Below, piece by piece: positions 57,848 through 64,000 of a stretch of 64,000 nt of DNA (the first letter of the stretch is position 1; every line of letters begins with the position of its first letter). The notes below the pieces were generated by a model. That model saw only the letters and a program-made list of their open reading frames with translations. It was not told the DNA's origin and searched no databases. The position numbers and the translations under genes are program-made. Origin of the DNA: CAWJLE01 sp963843645 (GTDB lineage Bacteria > Chloroflexota > Anaerolineae > DAOTYC01); contig CAWJLE010000002.1 of NCBI GenBank assembly GCA_963843645.1, positions 124,001 through 188,000 on the forward strand, read 5' to 3'.

Positions 57848-58516
57848 TCAGTCCGAAGCAGCGTCGGGATCCGGGGAGCACTGGCTCAGCGGCAGCTTGC
57901 CGGACAAGAGGTCGCGCAGCTGAGGGCCGAGTGTCCGGCCCAGGTGCACCGCAGCCGCCAGCGCAGAAATCACGAACACCGCCAGCACGCCGATCAGGAT
58001 GTATTGGTCGAGGTTAGGCACGGATTGGCCGAGGAAGTAGCCGGCGGCCGTCATGCCCATCGCCCAAACGACCCCACCGGCCACGTTGAAGAACACGAAG
58101 TGGCCGTAGTGCATGTCCGCGGCCCCCGCCACGATCGGCGCGAAGGTGCGGATGACTGGCACGAAGCGCGCCACGAAGATCGTTTTGCCTCCGTGGCGGG
58201 CGTAGAACGCGCGGGCCGCCTCCAGGTGCTTCCTTCGGAAGAAGCGCGAGCACTCACGCCGGAACAGCCAGTGGCCCGTCTTCCTGCCAAACCAGTAACC
58301 GACCGTATCGCCCGCGACCGCCGCCAGCGGCAGGATCATCAGCAGGACCCAGAGGTCCAGCTTGCCGCGCGCGGCCAGCAGGCCGGCGCTGAGCAGCAGC
58401 GTGTCTCCGGGCAGCGGGAGAAACAATCCGAAGAAGAGGCCGGACTCGGCGAAGACGATGGCGACCAGGCCGAGGTAGCCGAAGGTATTGATCAGTTGGG
58501 TCGAATCGAATTGCAT
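57848..58516 (-). CDS. DedA family membrane protein
   Basis: 222 aa. DedA/VTT (SNARE-associated) domain: NTFGYLGLVAIVFAESGLFFGLFLPLPGDTLLL with re-entrant E/D residues, GYWFGRKTGHWLFRRECSRFF, HGGKTIFVARFVPVIRTFAPIVAGAADMHYG with the conserved R-x-x-P-x-x-R-T, and three or more further helices. Family members act in lipid (undecaprenyl or polyprenyl phosphate) transport and membrane homeostasis. The 330-bp gap after it (58517-58846) holds no recognisable gene. Confidence 0.9.
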   Translation of the reverse strand: MQFDSTQLINTFGYLGLVAIVFAESGLFFGLFLPLPGDTLLLSAGLLAARGKLDLWVLLMILPLAAVAGDTVGYWFGRKTGHWLFRRECSRFFRRKHLEAARAFYARHGGKTIFVARFVPVIRTFAPIVAGAADMHYGHFVFFNVAGGVVWAMGMTAAGYFLGQSVPNLDQYILIGVLAVFVISALAAAVHLGRTLGPQLRDLLSGKLPLSQCSPDPDAASD

Positions 58517-58846
58517 GTTGGGGTCTCCATGGTGCCGGGTAGTCCCCTACAGGGGGACGCTTGTTGCTGCATCGCTTCGGAGCCTGCATGCCGGACACGA
58601 TTCGGCTGTGAATCAGGATGTTCCGCATTTGCAGCCATCGTAACACGCGCGCGACTCGGCTGCCATGCGCTGGATCATACTGTGTGGAGTACCACCGCGG
58701 CCGGTACCAACCTGTCCGGCATTCAGCATTGTGAAGAAGGACGGTGGTTCAGCGTGGGAAAAGCCAGTCTCCGGGAACCGATCCCCAGGTTCTCAGGCGG
58801 TTTTCACACTCCCCGCGCGGCAAGCGAGATCCCCGCTGAATCATCG

Positions 58847-59050
58847 TCAGCAATGAGGTGGCAAGCTGACCGGAACGATGAGGCCCTCCTCCACGAGTGC
58901 CTGGCCGTGGGGTTCGATGCATTCGTCGATCAGAACGTCGGGCGCTGCCAGGGTAAATGGGAGCTCCGCCAGCTTGGAGAGCGCCCCGCCGTGGTGCAGA
59001 TCGACCAGGATGTTGGTATCGACGACGTACGACGGCGGAGCTTTGATCAT
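58847..59050 (-). CDS. PIN-domain-like protein, apparently truncated
   Basis: 67 aa: PPSYVVDTNILVDLHHGGALSKLAELPFTLAAPDVLIDE carries the PIN VDTNxLxDL start with two acidic residues and then IDE. It ends after PVSLPPHC; one missing base would extend it (LIADDDSAGISLAARGV) but still short of a full PIN domain (~130 aa). The start overlaps the ImmA gene stop (ATGA), so it is the downstream partner in that operon. Toxin-like RNase remnant is likely. Confidence 0.6.
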   Translation of the reverse strand: MIKAPPSYVVDTNILVDLHHGGALSKLAELPFTLAAPDVLIDECIEPHGQALVEEGLIVPVSLPPHC

Positions 59051-60081
59051 GTCGCGGCAATCTCCCGCGACCAGAATTCGGACAGGGGCCGGTCGAGCAA
59101 CTCCGCCGCACGGCTTTGCGAGATGATGTCCTCAGCCAGTGCGCGGAAGACCAACTGCTCCATCCGAGTCGGTCTTTCCTGCGGTATCGGCTCCCCCGGC
59201 TCCATGTTGTGGTTTCCAAGCCGGCGAAACGCGCGGTACATGTAAGCCGCCTCAATCTCGGAGATGATGTGCAGGTCTTTGGCCCGGTAGATCCAGGCCT
59301 GCATGCTCAGACCGTACTTGTGCTTCAGCAGGAACAGCTCCTGCATGCTCACGGAGCGACGCTTGGCTCCCAGCTCCCGTCGGGCCACGGAGGCAGGTAC
59401 GAGAAAAGCGCCGGCGAAGCGAGATGCGGCTTTCTCGCCACTCACGTCGCCGACCGGCCGCAATACGATGTGGCCCAACTCGTGCGCCAGGCTGAACCGC
59501 TGGCGATCGCCGGGTACGCCTCTTCGGATGGCGATCACCGGGTCGCCGTCTAGCTCGAACGTGCAGCCGTCGAAGCGTTCGTCCGCCTCGATCATGCCCA
59601 CCTTGATGCCGCGATCCTCCAGCAGCTCAACCATGCTCTCGATGGGTGCGACGCCCAACCCCCAGTGATCGCGCAAGGATTGCGCTGCCCTCTCCGCGTC
59701 CTCGATGTTCTTCGCTTCTCGGACGATTTCATCGCCGAGAGTGAAATGCAACTTGTCCTCGGCAGGTAGAAGCGACTCGATTTCAACGTACCGCTCCAGC
59801 CAGTCCTGAATCTGACCCTGCGCGACCTGCTCCTGTTTCCTGGCGAGCACCCGGCAGCGGTATGCAGGCGATTGGAGCGTCACCTGCCTGGTTCGGAAGA
59901 AGTACTCCACTTTGACGTCCAGGGCGCGCGCCAGCTTCAGCAGGACCGCCGAGCCGGGCACGTCCATGTCACGCTCGTATTTCGATATCGCCTGCGCGCT
60001 CACGCCGACCTCGTCCGCCAACGCACGCAGACTCAAGCCCGCCGCCCTTCGCGCAGCCTTCAGACGACCGCCTATACCCAT
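59047..60081 (-). CDS. XRE-family HTH fused to ImmA/IrrE-type metallopeptidase
   Basis: 344 aa, intact. Residues 5-60 are an XRE helix-turn-helix (GGRLKAARRAAGLSLRALADEVGVSAQAISKYERDMDVP). Residues ~110-300 are COG2856 peptidase with H200-E201-L-G-H204 (SLAHELGHIVLRP). AAAGGAGGG before ATG. Such fusions cleave or act as repressors in mobile elements and in stress responses. It is divergent from the phage head genes, with 670 bp between holding a palindrome, a terminator-like hairpin and an SOS box. The downstream PIN-like gene overlaps by 4 bases. Confidence 0.9.
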   Translation of the reverse strand: MGIGGRLKAARRAAGLSLRALADEVGVSAQAISKYERDMDVPGSAVLLKLARALDVKVEYFFRTRQVTLQSPAYRCRVLARKQEQVAQGQIQDWLERYVEIESLLPAEDKLHFTLGDEIVREAKNIEDAERAAQSLRDHWGLGVAPIESMVELLEDRGIKVGMIEADERFDGCTFELDGDPVIAIRRGVPGDRQRFSLAHELGHIVLRPVGDVSGEKAASRFAGAFLVPASVARRELGAKRRSVSMQELFLLKHKYGLSMQAWIYRAKDLHIISEIEAAYMYRAFRRLGNHNMEPGEPIPQERPTRMEQLVFRALAEDIISQSRAAELLDRPLSEFWSREIAAT

Positions 60082-60181
60082 GTCTTCCCTCCTTCGCGCG
60101 GTTCCCAGCGTAGGGCTGTCGACAATCTTTGGTTTACATTTTACCATAACTTGGACTATTTGTCAACCTATTGGGACCCGA

Positions 60182-60306
60182 GTGTTGCGACGCAGACTCA
60201 GGCAAGCCCGTCATCCCGACGACCGTCATTCTGAGCAGCGGCGTTCAGCAACGAAAGAATGACGGTCGTCGGGATGACGGGCTTGCCTGAGTCTGCGTCG
60301 CAACAC
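60182..60306. repeat. Palindrome family I
   Basis: GTGTTGCGACGCAGACTCAG ... CGTCATTCTGAGC ... and complement, ~45-bp perfect stem with imperfect centre, 100 bp upstream of the XRE-ImmA start. No gene is supported from here to 60642. Confidence 0.85.
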
Positions 60307-60642
60307 AAATGGAGAAGAGCAGAAGCGATGATCGTCCGCGTGGTGCCGGTGAACCAACCAGAGGTAAAAGAGGGGTCGAGCGGTTTGAGGGCGAAAACAG
60401 CGGGGCGCGACAGAGGGGGAGTGTCGGGGCCCGAACGCGAGATGACCGATGCCTCGGAGTGCACCGGTCACCTCGCCGCTGTGCAGGAAAACCAGTCATC
60501 CCGCCGCTCTTCGGGACTCAGGTGTCCTACCCATCTACTCATATTATAACGGCAGGTTGCGTATCTCGCAATAGGACTTAAGCACTATTTTGCGCCAAAT
60601 GGCATAGGAATTTTGGCCTATCTACGGTAATCGCCGATGTAA

Positions 60643-60674
60643 CCTGTCACGTCGGCCCACCCCGACGTGACAGG
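60643..60674 (+). terminator. Terminator-like hairpin upstream of the head genes
   Basis: CCTGTCACGTCGG-CCCACC-CCGACGTGACAGG followed by CCGCTTTCTT. Insulates the head operon from upstream reading. Confidence 0.65.
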
Positions 60675-60710
60675 CCGCTTTCTTAAGGTTCAGGACCGTA
60701 GGGTGGGGGC

Positions 60711-60735
60711 TTGAGAAAGAACAGAACGTATGTTC
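60711..60735 (+). promoter_or_regulatory. SOS (LexA-type) box GAACGTATGTTC over a probable promoter
   Basis: GAAC-GTAT-GTTC (60724-60735) fits the Gram-positive-type LexA consensus GAAC-RNRY-GTTC exactly. It lies 12-23 bases after TTGAGA (60711-60716), that is between a -35 and a weak -10, and 15 bp before the first head gene start. Confidence 0.65.
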
Positions 60736-60750
60736 TATGGGAGGGGAGAC

Positions 60751-61430
60751 GTGGGCGAGCGGGTGATACGGACGGGATTAAGCGCGGTAGAGGTCGACGG
60801 GGCCTGGCCGGCGCGGCGAGCGGCGTTCGAGGTGGTAGTGATGACGCCGGGGGCGGCGAACGGGTGGGTGTTCACGGCTGAGTCCCTGCGGTCGGCTATC
60901 GGGCGATTCGAGGGAGCGAGCGTGTTCTGCAACCACACGGACGCGCTGGACCGGACGCGGGCGGGCGAGCGGCGGATCGAGGACCTGGTGGGCGTGCTCT
61001 CGAACGTGCGCTGGCACCCCGGATACATCGCTGTGGAGACTGTTCAGCGGGCCAGGGAAGCGGTGGGGCCGGCCTTCAACCAAATGGCGAGCGCGGACTG
61101 GCCGGGGCGCGGTGCGCTCCTCGGGACGTTGACGGCGAGCGGGCCGAAAGGGCCGCTGGTGGCGGAGCTGGCGCGGGCGGTGATCGAGGACCGGGCGGCG
61201 GGCCTGGCGACGCCGAACGTCGGGCTGAGCGCGGACGTCCTGGTGGAGCTGGCCCCCGGTAACGGCACCGGGACAGCGGGGGACGGGAAGACGGTCACGG
61301 CGATCCGGAAGGTATACAGCGTGGACGTGGTGTTTTCGCCGGCGCGCGGCGGGCGCTTCGAGCGCATCCTGAACGCGGAGTTCTCAGCAAGAGAACTTCC
61401 GAAGTTCCCAAAACTCACCGCAACGGCGCC
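60751..61430 (+). CDS. Phage prohead/scaffolding protease-like protein
   Basis: About 225 aa from a GTG (VGERVIRTGLSAVEVDGAW) behind GGGAGGGGAG. FEVVVMTPGAANGWVFTAESL, then ASVFCNHTDALDRTR (His), LVGVLSNVRWHPGYIAVETV, LTASGPKGPLVAELARAV and LATPNVGLSADVLVEL, with IRKVYSVDVVFSPARGGRFERIL before the capsid region. The order resembles phage-encoded prohead proteases fused to or followed by the capsid. The reading frame runs on to 61527 in low-complexity sequence. The joining region has indel signs, so a single protease-scaffold-capsid polyprotein is possible. Confidence 0.65.
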
Positions 61431-61483
61431 GGTGCGTTGTCGGAAGTCAAAGTTACCCCTACGGGGGAGAAAGAGGGGAAAAG

Positions 61484-63019
61484 GTGGAAGACGGTGTCGA
61501 ATCTACTGTGGACGGCGGTGGAGCTGATGGTCGGGGGAGTGGCGGTGATGGAATGGGTGGAGCTACGGGTACGACTGGGGCCGCGGCCGGCGCCCGCGGC
61601 GTTGGGGCCGGCGCAGACGCCGGCCGGGTGGCCACCGCGGGCGGCGACGGCGGGGCCGGGCGGGCCGCACGGGCCGTCTTGGCCGAGATCGAGGCCGCGC
61701 GAGTGCAGGCCGAGAAGCTGGCGCAAGAGCAAATCCGCGTCGCATGTGCGAACCTCCTTACGACTGCGCTGCAAGCCAGCAACCTGCCGGACGTCATGAA
61801 AGGCGAAATCCGCGAACAGTTCGCCCAGCGCATCTTCACCGCGGACGAGCTGACGGCGGCCCTGGCCAAGAAAGACCAGGTGTACGCCAAGCTCCTCGAG
61901 GGGCAGGTCATCCGCGGCATGGGCCTCCACGGCCCCGTGATCCACGGCATGCAAAACAGCGTGGACCGCATCCAGGCCGCGGCCAACATGCTGTTCGGCG
62001 CGCCGGTGCCCGACAACCTGCGCGACACCCCGCGGCTGTCCGGACTGCGCGAGCTGTACCTGCTGCTGACCGGGGACTACGACCTGCAGGGCGTGTTCCA
62101 CGGCGAGCGCGTGCAGCTGGCCAACGTCACCACGACCACGGTCACCAGTGTGGTCAAAAACGCCATGAACGTCGTCATGCTCGAGTACTTCAACCAGAAC
62201 CCCAAGTGGTGGGCGCCGATCGTGCACGAAGAGGACTTCGCCACCATGGACCAGGTCACCTGGCTGACGACCGGCGGCTTCATCGACCTCCCGACCGTGG
62301 CGGAAGGCGACCCCTACACCGAGTTCGAGTGGTCCGACAACGAGGAGACCGCCACCTTCCTCAAGAAAGGCGGGTACGTCGGGATCACCCTGGAAATGAT
62401 CGACCGGGACCGCGTCAGCGCCGTGCGGCAGATCCCGCGCAAGCTGGGCGTCAGCGCCTACCGGACCATCAGCGGCCTGGTGGCGGCGCTGTTCACCGCC
62501 AACGCCGGCGTCGGGCCGACGCTGAGCGACACCAAAGCCCTGTTCCACACCGACCACAAGAACCTGGGGACGTCCGCCCTGGACGCCAGCTCGTGGGACG
62601 GCGTGGTGCAGAGCATGTTCAAGCAGCCGGAAGCGACCAGCGAAAAGCCGCTGGGCATCCGGCCGGCCTACATCCTGGTGCCGATCGAGCTGGAAAAGAC
62701 GGCGCTGACGCTGTTCACCAGCCCGCTGCTGCCGGGGACGGCGAACAACGACGTGAACGTGCGGCAGCTGCCGGGCGACCGGGTGATCACCGTGCCGGAG
62801 TGGACCGACGCCCAGGACTGGGCCGCGGCAGCCGACCCGGTGCAAGCCCAGGGCGTGTGCATCGGGTACCGCTTCGGGCGGGCGCCGGAGCTGTTCGTGG
62901 CGGACGACGCGCTGACGGGGAGCATGTTCACGAACGACGAGATGCGGATCAAGGCGCGGTTCGTGGTGGCCGTGGGCGTGGGCGACTTCCGGGCGCTGTA
63001 CAAGAACAACGTGGCGTAA
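61484..63019 (+). CDS. Phage major capsid protein (Mu gpT-like/HK97 fold)
   Basis: 511 aa, of which ~70-90 N-terminal residues are a Gly/Ala-rich low-complexity linker of unsure frame, followed by a coiled helix (AEIEAARVQAEKLAQEQIRVA). The rest is the capsid domain: RDTPRLSGLRELYLLLTGDY, NVVMLEYFNQNPKWWAPIVHEEDF, then GLVAALFTANAGVGPTLSDTKALFHTDHKNLGT, RPAYILVPIELEKTALTLFT and RVITVPEWTDAQDW ... FVADDALTGSMF. This is the HK97-fold capsid type used by gpT-like phages and gene transfer agents. Start ATG is uncertain. Confidence 0.82.
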   Translation: MEDGVESTVDGGGADGRGSGGDGMGGATGTTGAAAGARGVGAGADAGRVATAGGDGGAGRAARAVLAEIEAARVQAEKLAQEQIRVACANLLTTALQASNLPDVMKGEIREQFAQRIFTADELTAALAKKDQVYAKLLEGQVIRGMGLHGPVIHGMQNSVDRIQAAANMLFGAPVPDNLRDTPRLSGLRELYLLLTGDYDLQGVFHGERVQLANVTTTTVTSVVKNAMNVVMLEYFNQNPKWWAPIVHEEDFATMDQVTWLTTGGFIDLPTVAEGDPYTEFEWSDNEETATFLKKGGYVGITLEMIDRDRVSAVRQIPRKLGVSAYRTISGLVAALFTANAGVGPTLSDTKALFHTDHKNLGTSALDASSWDGVVQSMFKQPEATSEKPLGIRPAYILVPIELEKTALTLFTSPLLPGTANNDVNVRQLPGDRVITVPEWTDAQDWAAAADPVQAQGVCIGYRFGRAPELFVADDALTGSMFTNDEMRIKARFVVAVGVGDFRALYKNNVA

Positions 63020-63252
63020 GGGCGTTTGAACGTTGGAAGTTGGAACGTTCAGTAACGACGCCGGGACGATGTCGTAGTTGACGAGGAGAACCCTTTAGCG
63101 AGCGCCGGGTGTGTGCCCGCAGCGGCACATCATTGCGGCGCAGGGAGAGGGACCACGCGGGGGCAAGCCGGTCGCACTGTCCGCCTGGCCAGCTGACAGC
63201 AGAGAGGGCTGAGCGCTGAGCGCTCCCCACAACTTACCTCGAGGAGGACGAG

Positions 63253-63720
63253 ATGGAGCGGGAGATGAGGCAACAGGACGTGTGGGTGGCGGTGGCCGTG
63301 TGCGTGGCGGCGATCGCGTTGGGGTTGTTGGTGGGTGGGTTGGGGAGCGGCCAGGCGGGCGGGCCGGCCCACGTGGAGGCCTCGGCCAGCCAGGCCGGCG
63401 TCATCGGCGTGACCACGTTCACGGGGTTGGCGGTGTCGCCGGCGCCGGTGCAGGTGATCACCCAGGACGCCACCATCCGCGCCATCGGGAGCAACCAGCC
63501 GATCAGCGCGACGGCGGCGACGAGCACAAGCGCGATCCAGACGGCGGGGGTGCCGCGCGGGCAGGTGCTGTTCGTGACGAACGTGGGCGCGCAGACCATC
63601 ACCATCACGGACACCGGGGCGACGGTGCTGAGCGGCAACGCCGCCCTGGGGCAACACGACGTGCTGGAGCTGGTGTTCGACGGGAGCAACTGGCTGCAGG
63701 TGGGCAAGAGCGACAATTGA
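63253..63720 (+). CDS. Small virion-associated protein with N-terminal membrane anchor
   Basis: 155 aa, GGAGG nine bases before the ATG. One transmembrane helix (VWVAVAVCVAAIALGLLVGG) then a Thr/Ala-rich stretch and a beta-rich C-terminal domain with GQVLFVTNVGAQTITITDTGATVLSG and LELVFDGSNWLQVGKSDN, like tail-spike or capsid-decoration folds. No assignment. The gap 63020-63252 shows no gene. Confidence 0.6.
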   Translation: MEREMRQQDVWVAVAVCVAAIALGLLVGGLGSGQAGGPAHVEASASQAGVIGVTTFTGLAVSPAPVQVITQDATIRAIGSNQPISATAATSTSAIQTAGVPRGQVLFVTNVGAQTITITDTGATVLSGNAALGQHDVLELVFDGSNWLQVGKSDN

Positions 63721-63722
63721 GC

Positions 63723-63779
63723 GATCAGCAATCAGCGGTCAGCAATCAGCGGTCAGCAATCAGCGGTCAGCGGTCGGCA
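63723..63779. repeat. 14-bp tandem repeats (family F words)
   Basis: AGCAATCAGCGGTC repeated three times then a partial unit; same words as the outer arms of the palindrome at 6666-8559. No CRISPR features. Confidence 0.8.
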
Positions 63780-63852
63780 ACGACAGGGACCCGCGCGACC
63801 GGGGAGGGTTTTGCTGAGAGCTGACAGCTGAGAGCTTTCTTGGAGGTGCGGA

Positions 63853-64000
63853 GTGACACTGGAGCAGTTTTTGACGTACGCGAGCGGGGAAGGGGTGAAC
63901 GCGGTGGTGGGGTTCATCCTGGCGTTCGTGCTGGAGCTGGCGCCGAAGTTCGAGACGTACCCGCCGCGGCAGAAGCGGCTGATCACGATGGGGCTGAGCT
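63853..64000 (+). CDS. Putative holin-like membrane protein, 5' part
   Basis: Cut by the window end. GTG behind GGAGGTGCGG, then VTLEQFLTYASGEGVNAVVGFILAFVLELAPKFETYPPRQKR: one helix followed by a basic segment. Such short membrane proteins after capsid genes are often holins, but too little is visible for certainty. Confidence 0.45.
   Translation, partial: MTLEQFLTYASGEGVNAVVGFILAFVLELAPKFETYPPRQKRLITMGLS

Noticed and set aside
60259..60549. 96-codon frame between the ImmA gene and the head genes
   Set aside because: It starts inside a palindrome, has low-complexity charged sequence and no ribosome site or family resemblance.

Overview
The window is a high-GC bacterial chromosome segment. 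Sigma70-type promoters, strong AGGAGG ribosome binding sites, Thr/Pro-rich (TPTP) linkers in secreted proteins, a fused OMP decarboxylase-orotate phosphoribosyltransferase and very abundant intergenic palindromes together suggest a Chloroflexota (Anaerolineae-like) genome, probably a metagenome or long-read assembly. This taxonomic call is an inference. Many housekeeping genes carry isolated single-base indels whose two sides still encode conserved protein. I treat these as probable sequence errors and annotate the genes as whole.

Layout. 1-3.6 kb, minus strand: start of tatD, a phosphohexomutase, gmd and rmd (GDP-mannose to GDP-rhamnose type pathway). 4.1-9.8 kb: a membrane spermidine-synthase-like protein, a secreted amidase and a RodZ-like protein; the amidase and rodZ are divergent, and their shared promoter region holds a long palindrome split by an IS1182-type element. 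9.9-18.9 kb: small membrane proteins on the plus strand interleaved with a minus-strand phage-tail operon (tail tube, tail-assembly chaperone with a canonical -1 slippery site, distal-tail/discoidin protein, hub-like protein, fibre-like protein) that lacks a tape-measure gene. 19-25 kb: the pyrimidine operon pyrC-pyrB-pyrFE-pyrD-pyrK behind a leader with a terminator. 25-31 kb: secreted repeat protein, an IS110 element with a candidate bridge RNA nested in a palindrome, HepT-MntA toxin-antitoxin, and a cation-efflux transporter. 31-45 kb: large beta-helix surface protein, AHL-lactonase-like hydrolase, a tyrosine-rich exported peptide, P5C dehydrogenase, a subtilase, a duplicated Ig-like protein and a DUF433-DUF5615 pair. 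45-49 kb: tig-clpP-clpX. 49-59 kb: DUF1254 protein, MazG, tRNA-Pro, DUF1294 protein, a second IS110-type element, Mug-like glycosylase, cupin, VOC protein and DedA. 59-64 kb: an XRE-ImmA regulator with a PIN-like partner, divergent from phage head genes (protease, HK97-fold major capsid protein, small exported protein, holin-like start) preceded by a perfect SOS-type GAACGTATGTTC box.

The most unusual content is (i) phage-derived head and tail modules on opposite strands, 43 kb apart and separated by core metabolism, each with its own regulatory signals; (ii) two insertion sequences nested exactly inside large palindromes; and (iii) at least six families of intergenic inverted repeats that occupy nearly every gap.
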